Assembly (NCBI GenBank): GCA_035263105.1
Contig: DATFRO010000044.1
Span: 42,659 to 106,658 of the forward strand
Reading direction: 5' to 3'
Length of the DNA: 64,000 nt
DNA from: DATBVX01 sp035263105
GTDB taxonomy: Bacteria > Pseudomonadota > Gammaproteobacteria > Steroidobacterales > Steroidobacteraceae
How positions within the stretch are numbered: the first letter of the stretch is position 1; each line of letters begins with the position of its first letter. Shown piece after piece: positions 1-9,180 of this stretch. The notes beneath the pieces are model-generated. The model saw only the letters and a list, made by a program, of their open reading frames with translations, was not told the DNA's origin and did not search any database. A program made the translations under genes and the position numbers.

Positions 1-3000
1 TAGATGCTGTCGCCCGGCTTGAGATCAGAAGCGGCAAACTCCTGTGAATCGAACGGCGCGAACGTTTCGCCCAGCGACGGAATAATCGCGTACAGCCCCG
101 GCGTCACGCCGGGCGCCAGCGCATCCCGGGAACCGCCGGTGCCGGGCACCCACTCGTACGCGTACAGATCGCCACCGCCGCTGACGTTGATCACCGCGCC
201 TGCGTTGACGGCAACCGTATTCCCATTGATGGCGACCCTTCTGTCCGGCAGAGACTCGAAGTTGCGTTCGGTCTGCTGGTTCTTGCCGTAGGTCCATACA
301 CCGTTCGAGACGGCTCCGAACGGAATGAGCGCACCGGCGCCCGACACTGAAGTCAGGCTGCCGCTCAGCAGGTTCACGGCGTCGGTACCGTCGAGCGCAA
401 TCGATCCGAACGGCGCCAGCAGTGTGCCGCCCTGTTCGATATCGCGCGCGCGGATCCGCAATGATGACGAGGCCGACAACGGCAGACCGTTGGCGCTGCC
501 GGTCTGAGTGATCTGCACGCGATCGTTGGCGCCGCCAGCGGCCTGGAGAGTGAACTGCGTCAGTGTCGACCCGTAGATGCGCCCGGCCCCGAGGCTGAGG
601 TCGCCTGCGATCGTCAGGTCGCCGCGCAGCGAACTGTCGGCGCGCACGGTTCCGCGCAGGCGAATGTCGCCTGTGCTATCGAGCGAAGCCTGCTTCATCG
701 AGCTCAGTACAGTCGAGCCGATCAGCTCGATGAACTCGCCCTTGACCTGGAGGGTTCCCTCGCCCGGCGTCGAAGCCGCACGGCTGTCCCCGAGCGCAGA
801 GTTGCCGAGTGACACGTAGGTCGCGGATAGCCGGGTCGTGCCGTCGCCCGCCATCGAGAGGAGCGGTGCATCCAGGGTGATCTGGCGCGCGAGCGCCAGT
901 TCTACGCCGGAGTCGAGCGTGATCTCGCCGCCCGTCGCCGACTCCTGGTCGAGCGCGCTGAGCGTGATGGCATCGAAACCGGATCGTCGGATGAAATCCG
1001 TCGAGACGCCCACAAACCCGGGTGCCGTCCCGAGCGCGACCGGCTCATCGTGCGTCGTTAGCCTTATCACGGCCGAGCCCTGCGGAAAGGGATTTGCGAC
1101 ATTCGCAGGCGCCGTGGCGCGGAATGCCTGTACGGTCAGCGAGCCCGCGGCCGCAGTCCCGCTGTCACCCTGCCCCGCGAATGCGCGGACATCGCCGAAG
1201 AGCGAAACGCCTTCGCGCGCGCCCACCAGCACTGATCCCGCGGCGCTCGCCACGGTGTGCCGCACGATCGGCACGCCCGGCACCGCTCCAGGCAGATCAA
1301 ATGCGCCCGAGGTTCCGGAAACATCGACCTTGGAACCCGCGGCCAGGTTCACGGAACCACGGTCGGCCGTCAGGCTCACTGCTCCACCGGGCAAGACGCG
1401 ACCCCGCAATAGCCCGCTGTCGTTCGGTGTGAGAACGACTTTGCCCGCAACATCGAGCACCGCCGCAGGTCCGATCCTGAGCTGTTGATCCTGGTTGAAT
1501 CCGGTGTCCTGGACGCCGGACGGCGGGCCGAGCACGCTCGCGCTGATGCTTCCGCTCGGAGCGCTCACGACGCCATCGATGAAGAGACTTCCCGTGGAGG
1601 AGAAGGTGAAACTGCTGCCCGGCTCGCCGCTCAACGCAGCGCCGGCCAGCACCGTCAGGTTACCGGCGTCCCCGCTGTCCCCGAGCCCCTGTCCGGCGCG
1701 CAGTGTGACGCTCGTCGCGGAGCGTTGATGGGGTAGTGGCAGGAAAACGCTGCTGAAACTCTCGACCACACCGCCGCCCGCTCTCTGCGTCGCGTTGGTG
1801 TCGAGAATGAGTGAGCTGACTTCCGCCTGCACTCGGACATCGGAGGCGACTTGCACGATGTCCTTGTCCTGACCCGCAGCGCGAGGGCTGTTGGCGGCCA
1901 GCGTGAACTTCGAGAAGCCGTAGTTGGCGAAGAGTCCCGACCCTACGTGGAGGAATCCATTGTCCGTGTGCGGGTCGAAGCGCTGTGCACGCACCCAGGC
2001 GTCGTCCTGAACCAGTTGTATTGCAGGCACGCTCAACGTGAAGCTGCCGCCACTTGCACCGAGCACTCCGAAGGCATCGAGCTGCGGGTTGCTGCCGATC
2101 GACACTGACGTGTCGGGGCGGCTGGCCTGCAAGCCTATCGAGCCGCCGCGGCCGGCCACTGTGCTGCCGCTGACGGTCACGTGCGCTCCGGCGCTCGCGC
2201 GAAGCGTGATGTCATCTCCGAGTATCAGCTCCGGATTCGCGCTAGTCCCGGTCAGAGTGAGACTGATCGATCCACCATTCTGCAGCAGTGGATCGGTCGG
2301 CCGGACTCCGGGGGGCAGCAGGAAGTCGTTACTCCATGTGCCACGCACGTCGAGAGTGACGCCTGATCCCACCTCGATGCCGTTCGTGGGGTTCGAGACT
2401 CCAACGACGCCTCCGGTGTCGCGCGTCGTCAGCAGGATCTGTCCGCCGAGGTTGGTGATATCCGAGTCAACGGCGATGTGTTGCGCGAACACCTGGAATG
2501 TCGAACCTGGCGCAAGCTGCAGGGCGGCGTCTTCGGGAATGGTCACCGAACCGTTGCTGTTGATTTCGGTGCGGGTAAACCCGTTGCGCAGGTAATCCAG
2601 CGGCAGCAGCAGATCCCGTGGCCCGCCGAGGGGCGCGCCGTTCGCGATGACTACAGTTGGCGGGACAACGGCGAAGGCAACAGAGGGAGCCCGGTAGTCG
2701 AGCGTGCTGCTGCCGCCGTTGCCGATACCTTCCGTCAGGCCGATGATCAATTTTCCGCCGTCCGGAATCTGGCCGGGATTGCGCTGGAACGGACCGGTAG
2801 TCGCCGTTCCATCGAGCGTGCCGTTGAGCAACAGGTTCGGCGCGGCGAACTGCACGGTGCCCGCCGATTTCCCCTCGACGTAGCCAGGCTCGAATCGCCC
2901 GATGTTCGGGAGCGCAGTGACCGTGACGTGACCCCAGCGATCATCGACCTGCCGGAAAGTCGGATTTACCACACCCACATAGGTGCGGCCCGGGTCGGCC

Positions 3001-4727
3001 GTGCCGATGTCGTAGAGCTTGCCGTCGGCGCCGATCAGCTGCGAGGTCTGGATGACGCCACCGTCGTAGTTGATGACGCCACCCGAAACTTTGATCTGCG
3101 AACCATTCTGCGTGACGACGTCCCCGTCGGAGGCAAAGACCGCGGTGCCACCCTTCGCCGTGCGCTCGGCAATGGACTTGGGGATTGCGGCAATCGCGCC
3201 GGAAATATCGCCGAGCGGAGTGCCGACGCGCGCATCGACCAGCAGCGGCTGACCGCGGATCGCGCTGTCGCGCTGGTTCGGCGAGTCGCGCAGCTCGTTC
3301 GAGCGCAGCTCGACGGTCACCTGGTTGCGCGACATCGGCACAGTCGCGTCGCTCCCGGAGAGATCGATGACTGCGCCGGACTCGACCCGCAGTTGCGAGT
3401 CAGGGTCGACCACTCCCGCCTGTGGCCCTCGCGGATCGAGCAACGCGGAAGCCTCCAGGAGTCCGCCGTTCGCGCGGACCGTGCTGCCCGACCTGAAGGT
3501 GACCTGGTGACCCATCGCCTCGATCGTCGACGGCAGTTGTGCCTGGTCATCGACGGCGGTCTGCGTGTCGTTGAGTTCCGGGACGACACTCGTGACGCTC
3601 TGCGCCCCGAGCTCGAGGGTCCCGGTATGAGTTGCTGTGAGTTGCCCGGCGCCGTTTTCGAGAACGACTGCCGCCTGGTCGCGCGCCAGCAGGCGAATCG
3701 AACCGTTGGCTGCGACCGTGGTGGTCGCCGAAATCCTGCCTTGCTGGTTGACCGCGAGCCCGATCAGTGTCGAGTTGCCGCGCGGTGTGCTGATCTCGCC
3801 CGTCGCGCGATTGACAGTGGTCCCGCCTGCACCGACTTCGACGAGCAGGCCGCGCAGAGCCGCATCGGTGCTCGCCTGCAAGAAGACCTTGTCCCCGGCG
3901 GCGAGGATGACCTGCCCGTCGGCCGCAGTAATCGACCCTGCGTTATCGACGCTCTGCGAAGCCAGCAGGATGCGGCCATTCGCATTCGTGGTCGCGAGCT
4001 TCGCGCCGTTTTGCAGCGTGAGCTTGACCTCGATCGGCTGACCATTCGGATCCGGGACGATGTTGCCGTTGTCGTCGATCGTGCCGCGAATCGGGTTGCC
4101 GTCCGCATCGAGGACACTGAGCCGCCCGTCCGATTGCAGCGCGGGTATCGCGTTTTGCGCGAGCCCGGGGGCAGCAATGCCGGATGTGAAAACGTCGTCC
4201 GGCATATTGAGGGTGGACGCGAGGATGCCCGATGCATTGATGACGGCAGTCTTGCCGAAGATGACGCCGTTCGGGTTGACGAGATAGATCTCGCCGTTCG
4301 CCGTCACCTGTCCGAAGATCCGGCTCGGGCTCGCCTGGTAGATGCGATTGAGCGCGATCGAAGTGCGGGCGGGCTGCTGAAACACCACGTGGCCATCGGC
4401 GCTCACGTTGAAACTTGCCCAGTTGAGGATGGCACGATCGCTCGCCTGGTTGATCGTGAGTGTGTTGCCGGCGGAGACCGCACTCGCACTGCCGGAACTC
4501 ACCCAGGTGGAGGGACCATTTGCGCCGCAGCTGCCCGCGATGCAGGCGACGGGCAGCTCCGCGGCAGGTGTCACCGCCGGAGTCGCGGCTGCGCACATCG
4601 ACGCAGCCAGCAAGGTGCGATGCACTGCTTCGCGTAATGAGATCGCCCGACCGTAGTCTCCCGCCGGTTGAGTCACGGTCGTGCGGGACCGTCTGCGCCT
4701 GCCGGCCATCGGTGCCACCATTACCAT
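1..4727 (-). CDS. TpsA-type filamentous hemagglutinin-like exoprotein (3' end beyond left edge)
   Basis: Large secreted exoprotein of a two-partner secretion system, open for at least 1575 codons and cut by the left edge. After a long N-terminal region it shows the TPS secretion domain: an INQASDRAILNWASFNV segment, an ALNRIYQ segment and an IYLVNPNGVIFGKTA segment carrying the NPNG motif that TpsB partners recognise. Most of the rest is Gly/Ala/Asn-rich beta-helix-type repeat sequence. Near the left edge are INVSGGGDLYAYEWVPG and GGSRDAL, typical of DUF3739-type filamentous hemagglutinins (family from memory). The start is one of three in-frame ATGs (4727, 4721, 4709). The first two overlap the stop codon of tpsB, so translation is probably coupled. 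The cargo activity cannot be told from the visible part; adhesion or biofilm roles are known for the family. Confidence 0.9.
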   Translation of the reverse strand, partial: MVMVAPMAGRRRRSRTTVTQPAGDYGRAISLREAVHRTLLAASMCAAATPAVTPAAELPVACIAGSCGANGPSTWVSSGSASAVSAGNTLTINQASDRAILNWASFNVSADGHVVFQQPARTSIALNRIYQASPSRIFGQVTANGEIYLVNPNGVIFGKTAVINASGILASTLNMPDDVFTSGIAAPGLAQNAIPALQSDGRLSVLDADGNPIRGTIDDNGNIVPDPNGQPIEVKLTLQNGAKLATTNANGRILLASQSVDNAGSITAADGQVILAAGDKVFLQASTDAALRGLLVEVGAGGTTVNRATGEISTPRGNSTLIGLAVNQQGRISATTTVAANGSIRLLARDQAAVVLENGAGQLTATHTGTLELGAQSVTSVVPELNDTQTAVDDQAQLPSTIEAMGHQVTFRSGSTVRANGGLLEASALLDPRGPQAGVVDPDSQLRVESGAVIDLSGSDATVPMSRNQVTVELRSNELRDSPNQRDSAIRGQPLLVDARVGTPLGDISGAIAAIPKSIAERTAKGGTAVFASDGDVVTQNGSQIKVSGGVINYDGGVIQTSQLIGADGKLYDIGTADPGRTYVGVVNPTFRQVDDRWGHVTVTALPNIGRFEPGYVEGKSAGTVQFAAPNLLLNGTLDGTATTGPFQRNPGQIPDGGKLIIGLTEGIGNGGSSTLDYRAPSVAFAVVPPTVVIANGAPLGGPRDLLLPLDYLRNGFTRTEINSNGSVTIPEDAALQLAPGSTFQVFAQHIAVDSDITNLGGQILLTTRDTGGVVGVSNPTNGIEVGSGVTLDVRGTWSNDFLLPPGVRPTDPLLQNGGSISLTLTGTSANPELILGDDITLRASAGAHVTVSGSTVAGRGGSIGLQASRPDTSVSIGSNPQLDAFGVLGASGGSFTLSVPAIQLVQDDAWVRAQRFDPHTDNGFLHVGSGLFANYGFSKFTLAANSPRAAGQDKDIVQVASDVRVQAEVSSLILDTNATQRAGGGVVESFSSVFLPLPHQRSATSVTLRAGQGLGDSGDAGNLTVLAGAALSGEPGSSFTFSSTGSLFIDGVVSAPSGSISASVLGPPSGVQDTGFNQDQQLRIGPAAVLDVAGKVVLTPNDSGLLRGRVLPGGAVSLTADRGSVNLAAGSKVDVSGTSGAFDLPGAVPGVPIVRHTVASAAGSVLVGAREGVSLFGDVRAFAGQGDSGTAAAGSLTVQAFRATAPANVANPFPQGSAVIRLTTHDEPVALGTAPGFVGVSTDFIRRSGFDAITLSALDQESATGGEITLDSGVELALARQITLDAPLLSMAGDGTTRLSATYVSLGNSALGDSRAASTPGEGTLQVKGEFIELIGSTVLSSMKQASLDSTGDIRLRGTVRADSSLRGDLTIAGDLSLGAGRIYGSTLTQFTLQAAGGANDRVQITQTGSANGLPLSASSSLRIRARDIEQGGTLLAPFGSIALDGTDAVNLLSGSLTSVSGAGALIPFGAVSNGVWTYGKNQQTERNFESLPDRRVAINGNTVAVNAGAVINVSGGGDLYAYEWVPGTGGSRDALAPGVTPGLYAIIPSLGETFAPFDSQEFAASDLKPGDSI

Positions 4728-6382
4728 GACGCGTTCAAGGTGAACTGCCAGCGCGAATCGCCCTCGAGCGTGCCGCGATCCACGTCGCTGTCCACCAGCG
4801 GGTAGGCCCAGAAGAGCAGCGCATGCACGTGATCGAAGAGCAACATGTCGAGCCCGGCGCCGGCGCTGCGCAGCGTCTGGTTGGGGCGCTCGAGGAGCTC
4901 CAGCAACTCGAGCGTCCTCGGATCCTGCGCGCGCAGCGGGTTGATGCGGGTCATGCGGCCGTAATCGAAGAAGCCGAACACCTCGCCCTGGAAGCGGTCC
5001 GCGAACAACGACCAGCGCGGTGAGCCAAGTTCGATTGAGCCCTTGATGCCCGCATCACCGAGGAGCTCCGCCTCGAGGTAGCCGCGCACACCGCTCGCAC
5101 CCGCGATCGAGAACTGCTCGTTGCTGATGATCGACTCGTTCGCCCACTGACCTGCCCCGCGCAGCCGCAATGACATCTTCGCCGGGAGCACACGCGTGTA
5201 GCCCACGTCGGTGCGCATCAGGAAATAGTTGGGCTCGGCGCGAAAGCGCTTGACCGCGAATTCTTCGGGTGTGTTGTAGTGGCTGCGCACGCCGAAGTTG
5301 ACGCTCGACTGGAGCGACAACTGCTGCAGGCCGAGGCGCCAGCCGCCGGCAAAGCCCATCGACAGGTTGAGGTACGAGATCGGCGTCAGCACCGTTTGCG
5401 CGGTGAACACGCTCTCGGTGAAATCCTTGTACTCGATGCCCGCGGTGAACGCCTCCGAGGTGTCGGCGCTCGTGAACAGCGGAGCGATGAATCTGGTGCC
5501 GTAGATCTGGCCCTTGCCGAGCACGGTGAGCGAGCCGCCGCCGTCGCCGACAGTCGCAACGTCACTGTCCGAATTGACGTAGAAGAAGGCGAGCTTGTGT
5601 CCACTGCTCGACAGGCGCGCCGTGTAGCTCGCTGCCCAGACCTTGACCTCGTCGGTGTCCTCGGGCGAGGTCTGGTATTGCAGCGACAGGCTGTCCAGCC
5701 TGCCGAACAAGTCGTCGTAGCTGAGCGAGGCCACCGCGCGCAGATCCGTGGTGTCGATCGAGTTCTGATTGTTGAGTTCGAGACTGCCGTGCAATGGCAA
5801 CTTGTCTTGCACGGTGAGCGCCAGGTCGACGGTTCCCGGCCTGGTCCCTGCCTTGAGCACAGGCGTCACGCCGCGATCGGGCGTCTGTGCATTCAGAGCC
5901 GCGAGCTGCGCCTGCAGGTCCGGGATGTGCAGCACTACGTTCGGCTTCGCCTCTGGCAGAGCCTCGCGTATCTCCTTCGCCGAAAAGTAGCGGGCGCCGG
6001 TGACTCGCGCCTTCTCGAGCTTTGCCTCGGTGACCTTGAGACGCACCACGCCGTTGGTGACGTCCTGCTCGGGGATGTCGACGAACACCGTGCCGTAGCC
6101 GAGTTCGTGGTAGCGGTTCTCGAGGGTGGCGCGCGCCTTGTCCACATCGCCGATCGTTTTTCCGGTGCCGAGCAGTGGATAGAGGACCTTCTCGACTTCG
6201 ATGGGTGACAGCACGGTGTTGCCCAGCACGCGATACTCGGCCACCTCGAACTGCGTCGTCTGACCGGCGACGTCGGATCCAGACACCGGCGGCTCTGCGG
6301 CCAGCGGGCCCTGCCCGGCCAGTAGAGTGATCGCGACGAACAGACCGCCCCTTGCGGGCAGCAGCCCCGGGTTCGAATTCAT
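4721..6382 (-). CDS. TpsB outer-membrane transporter (ShlB/FhaC/HecB family)
   Basis: Omp85-superfamily pore that recognises and exports the TpsA exoprotein encoded immediately downstream. The 553 residues begin with a signal peptide (residues about 1-28), followed by POTRA_2-type sequence (FEVAEYRVLGNTVLSPIEVE) and a second POTRA, then a beta barrel of about 350 residues. The conserved loop-6 motif is visible as GASGVRGYLEAELLG. The protein ends in an aromatic residue (NASW), as expected for BAM-dependent barrel insertion. The length matches FhaC/ShlB. Its TAA stop lies inside the overlapping ATG-GTA-ATG start of tpsA, so gene order is B then A. Its start is about 60 bases after a strong terminator, so it probably has its own promoter. 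Confidence 0.95.
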   Translation of the reverse strand: MNSNPGLLPARGGLFVAITLLAGQGPLAAEPPVSGSDVAGQTTQFEVAEYRVLGNTVLSPIEVEKVLYPLLGTGKTIGDVDKARATLENRYHELGYGTVFVDIPEQDVTNGVVRLKVTEAKLEKARVTGARYFSAKEIREALPEAKPNVVLHIPDLQAQLAALNAQTPDRGVTPVLKAGTRPGTVDLALTVQDKLPLHGSLELNNQNSIDTTDLRAVASLSYDDLFGRLDSLSLQYQTSPEDTDEVKVWAASYTARLSSSGHKLAFFYVNSDSDVATVGDGGGSLTVLGKGQIYGTRFIAPLFTSADTSEAFTAGIEYKDFTESVFTAQTVLTPISYLNLSMGFAGGWRLGLQQLSLQSSVNFGVRSHYNTPEEFAVKRFRAEPNYFLMRTDVGYTRVLPAKMSLRLRGAGQWANESIISNEQFSIAGASGVRGYLEAELLGDAGIKGSIELGSPRWSLFADRFQGEVFGFFDYGRMTRINPLRAQDPRTLELLELLERPNQTLRSAGAGLDMLLFDHVHALLFWAYPLVDSDVDRGTLEGDSRWQFTLNASW

Positions 6383-6441
6383 ATGGGCGGCAAGCGTAAG
6401 GCGAGCGCTGTTACTGTTTGGTTACAGCCGTGCAAACCAAA

Positions 6442-6469
6442 AGAGGCCGGCTCTTGCGAGCCGGCCTCT
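6442..6469 (-). terminator. Rho-independent terminator of the PstS-like gene
   Basis: Perfect 12-bp inverted repeat (AGAGGCCGGCTC, loop TTGC, GAGCCGGCCTCT). Read on the minus strand it is followed by TTTGGTTTG. It lies 33 bases after the stop codon at 6502 and separates the PstS-like gene from tpsB. Confidence 0.85.
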
Positions 6470-6501
6470 GGTCTCAAGGTCACCCTCGGATGGCTATCGG
6501 T

Positions 6502-7893
6502 CTAGCACTGGTCCGCGAGGGTGGCGCAGCTGTTGCCGCTCCGCGTGAAGCAGGTGACCGGCTGCTTGCCGGCGGGCGTATTGAGCGGGAAGACCGCGTT
6601 GCCCGCATTCGTCCCGGTCGGGAGGAATGTCACGTTCGGAGTCGTCGGACCAGTCGTCTGGTCATGTGCGACCGAGATCAGCTTGTCCGCCAGGATGTTC
6701 GTATTGCCCGCCAGTCCCGGCTTCTTGACCGCGACGAGCTCGTACATGAAGCCGTAGTCACCCGACGCCGTCGCCACGCCGAGGTTGTTGGCCGAGGACG
6801 TCGTCCCCTTGCCGTCAACCTGGACCTGCTTGCGGTTCGCCGTGTTGGCCTCCGAACTGATGTAGCCGATGGCGCCCTTGTTGCCTTCGATGCAGGTCCG
6901 CATCGTGGCGGTCGCGGTGTTCTCGATGACGCTGGCCAGGTTGCCCGGATTGGCCGAGGTCACGAAGTTGTCCGCGCCACCGCAGTTGGTGTTGTGCAGG
7001 AAGATCGAGGTGGCCACCTGCGTGCCCGAGCCTGCCTCACGACGGCACACCACGATCGGAACGCTGTTGCCCCCGGACACCACGGTGGTGTTGGTACCGT
7101 CGTTCTTCGGTACCTGGTTCCAGTCGCCCCACGTCCCCGACATGATCGCCGCGAGCGATTCACGCGAGAGGCTGGTCAGCCCGTTGAGCTGCGTGTCGCC
7201 GGCACCCGGCGCTGCCGTTTCGATGTGTGTGTAGAAGCCGAATGACTGCCCGACGAGCGTCTGCGCGTTGTTGCCCAGTGTCAGGCGCTCAGCGTCCGTC
7301 AACGCGGGCTGCAGCTTGGCGGCCGTGCCGGCGTCCGGATAGTTGGGCGTCCTGAACTGCGCGGGTTCTTCGTCCGCGAGACCCAGATCGGTATTTGCAT
7401 CGACTGCGTTGGTACCGGTGATCGTGTCCGGCACCGGGCTGTAGACGCCCACCGGACATGTTCCCGTTGCTCCCGCGGCCGGCGTCGTGCAGTTCGCGTT
7501 CAACTGCAGGCGCAGCACCTTGTTGTTCGGAGCGCGGATCAGCGGCGTGAGCCCGAACACCGAGCCACCTTCGGCGCGGTAGTAGATCAGGATGTTCTTG
7601 GTACCCGTGCCGGCGCCGAAGAAATCAGTGACCGAAAGGCAGTTGTACGCGTTGAAGTCCGGCACCGGGCCGCTGGTCACGGCCGCAGTGTACTTGTTGT
7701 ACGTGGTCGTCCCCGAGGTCTGGCACACGGACGAGCCGGCTCGTGACAGTTCGTTCTCGAATGCCGCCTTGAACGCGGAGGAACCGGACACGATCAGGGT
7801 GACGTCCGGTGTCGTGGTCGGGGGCTGCGCCAGCGCAGCTCCCCAACCGAGTGCAGCCGCGACCGCGGTGCTAATCAGCGAAGATGATTTCAT
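6502..7893 (-). CDS. Secreted PstS-like substrate-binding protein
   Basis: Periplasmic or secreted protein of the phosphate-binding-protein-like fold (463 residues). A signal peptide ends near ALGWGAALA. The mature part opens with VTLIVSGSSAFKAAFE, the usual first strand and ligand loop of PstS-like proteins, and has VVCRREAGSGTQVA as the second ligand loop. Several cysteines and a C-terminal CFTRSGNSC segment suggest disulfides. The ATG at 7893 is preferred over an upstream GTG (7899) because GGAG sits 9 bases before it. No pstC, pstA or pstB genes are near, so it is unlikely to be the subunit of an adjacent ABC importer. It lies 66 bases after the VPLPA-CTERM gene and is probably co-transcribed with it. 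The ligand is unknown; phosphate is only one possibility. Confidence 0.8.
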   Translation of the reverse strand: MKSSSLISTAVAAALGWGAALAQPPTTTPDVTLIVSGSSAFKAAFENELSRAGSSVCQTSGTTTYNKYTAAVTSGPVPDFNAYNCLSVTDFFGAGTGTKNILIYYRAEGGSVFGLTPLIRAPNNKVLRLQLNANCTTPAAGATGTCPVGVYSPVPDTITGTNAVDANTDLGLADEEPAQFRTPNYPDAGTAAKLQPALTDAERLTLGNNAQTLVGQSFGFYTHIETAAPGAGDTQLNGLTSLSRESLAAIMSGTWGDWNQVPKNDGTNTTVVSGGNSVPIVVCRREAGSGTQVATSIFLHNTNCGGADNFVTSANPGNLASVIENTATATMRTCIEGNKGAIGYISSEANTANRKQVQVDGKGTTSSANNLGVATASGDYGFMYELVAVKKPGLAGNTNILADKLISVAHDQTTGPTTPNVTFLPTGTNAGNAVFPLNTPAGKQPVTCFTRSGNSCATLADQC

Positions 7894-7959
7894 GATCACA
7901 ATCTCCAGAGAGACTTTGGTGTTGTCGAAGCGACCGATCAGGCGATCAGCAGCGGACGT

Positions 7960-8808
7960 TCAGGCAGTCGCGACCGGCCCGAGGCGCCGGCGACCGACAC
8001 CCGCGAGACCGATCAACCCGCTACCCAGCAGCCATACCGCGGCCGGCAGCGGCACCGGCGGGGTCTGCTGCACCTGGTGCAACGTGCCGTTGGCGCTCAA
8101 CGCGATGTCCGCGAGGATGAACACGCGCGCCGGGGTGGCGTTGCCGCCGCCAGCGCTCGTGAGAACGAACATGTTGATGGCGTTGTTGTCACCCAGGAAC
8201 CCGAACGCCTGGTTCGGCGGCTGGTTGAAGAACGTGTCCGCCAGGTCACCCGACGTACCCGTTGCGTCCCACAATCCGCCGGCGCTACCCACGCCGCGCA
8301 CCGAAGTGCCCGCGCCGTCCGGCAGGTTGGTGTTGAGGTCGGTAAAGAACGAATTGAATGACGGACCGATGTTGAGCAGCGTGGTATTGCTGCCGATCGG
8401 AGCGCCCGACGCCGCGAGATCAACCTGCGTGCCGAGCACGTAGCGACGCGTGCCCGCCGCATTGGTGCCGTTGCTGTCGCCGGCCAGAACGCCCCACTTG
8501 AATTCACCGGCCGATCCGGTGCCGAGGAACTGAGTCAGCAGGCTGTCGGCAGCGATCGGGGCGAACGAGAACGAAACGGCTGTCGGGCCCGTATACGTGC
8601 CTCCCGCCGCAGTCTGGGTAATGATCTGGTCGAGCGTGATGCCGAGACCGCGCGCGTAGACCTCATGCGTCGTGGTGTTCTCCACGAACAGCGTGAGCTC
8701 GCCGTTGCCCGCGCTCGGATGCGCGACATCGGCAAAAGCCGACGTGGCCCCGAAAGCGCTGCCGACGAGCAGGCTCGCGGCGATCACCTTCTTCAGAGAG
8801 CTTTGCAT
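7960..8808 (-). CDS. VPLPA-CTERM sorting-domain protein
   Basis: Exported protein of 282 residues with an N-terminal signal peptide (MQSSLKKVIAASLL to SAFA). Its C-terminal sorting signal consists of VPLPAAVWLLGSG, a hydrophobic helix (LIGLAG) and a basic tail (VGRRR). This is the VPLPA variant of PEP-CTERM, processed by an exosortase in known systems. No exosortase is encoded in the window. The middle (FVENTTTHEVYARGLGITLD onward) resembles other Gly/Ala/Asn-rich PEP-CTERM surface proteins and gives no functional clue. AAGGGG lies 9 bases before the ATG. It is the first gene of a pair with the PstS-like gene. Confidence 0.85.
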   Translation of the reverse strand: MQSSLKKVIAASLLVGSAFGATSAFADVAHPSAGNGELTLFVENTTTHEVYARGLGITLDQIITQTAAGGTYTGPTAVSFSFAPIAADSLLTQFLGTGSAGEFKWGVLAGDSNGTNAAGTRRYVLGTQVDLAASGAPIGSNTTLLNIGPSFNSFFTDLNTNLPDGAGTSVRGVGSAGGLWDATGTSGDLADTFFNQPPNQAFGFLGDNNAINMFVLTSAGGGNATPARVFILADIALSANGTLHQVQQTPPVPLPAAVWLLGSGLIGLAGVGRRRLGPVATA

Positions 8809-9180
8809 AACTGAATCCCCTTCGATGTGAGATAGAAAATCCGAGATCTACCGACTCGGAACCTCAAGATTTTTCTTGTTCAACGCCTGCCTCCAGCGTG
8901 CCCCGACCAACCTCTGCTGCGTGATGTCAGAGGCGCATCGCTCCGTTCTCTCGACGCCCGGCGCAGATTCGCCGCGTTGTGTTGCGCCGGTCGACAACTT
9001 CCTTGAACTCTTCGTGACACGCATCGCAACTTGCCCGCTGCAGTGCGCCGCGCGACTCGCGCAAGGTGCTCGCGCAATGTGACGTATGCGTTAAGGTTGG
9101 TTGAAATCTGCGTCGCGTTTTTTCAGCGACGCAGCGCGAATGTCATACACGTTGAGTACGCACGCGAACGCGTGCGCGTT
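8809..9180. other. Intergenic region, 372 bases
   Basis: Lies between the start of the VPLPA-CTERM gene and the end of dsbC. It must hold the promoter of the former; no convincing -35/-10 pair was seen. An AT-rich patch at 8869-8880 on the minus-strand side is the best candidate. At the other end are two inverted repeats close to the dsbC stop: CGCACGCG-AA-CGCGTGCG (9159-9176) and the hairpin at 9108-9134. No ORF in it looks real. Confidence 0.6.
9108..9134 (-). terminator. Probable terminator of dsbC
   Basis: Nine-bp perfect stem (CTGCGTCGC / GCGACGCAG) with a 9-base loop, 47 bases downstream of the dsbC stop. Read on the minus strand it is followed by only a short ATTTC, so termination strength is uncertain. 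Confidence 0.5.

Noticed and set aside
2478..4637. 719-codon plus-strand open frame
   Set aside because: It is the antisense shadow of tpsA in the same codon phase; its Arg/Asp-rich translation has no family features, while the minus strand encodes a clear TPS domain.
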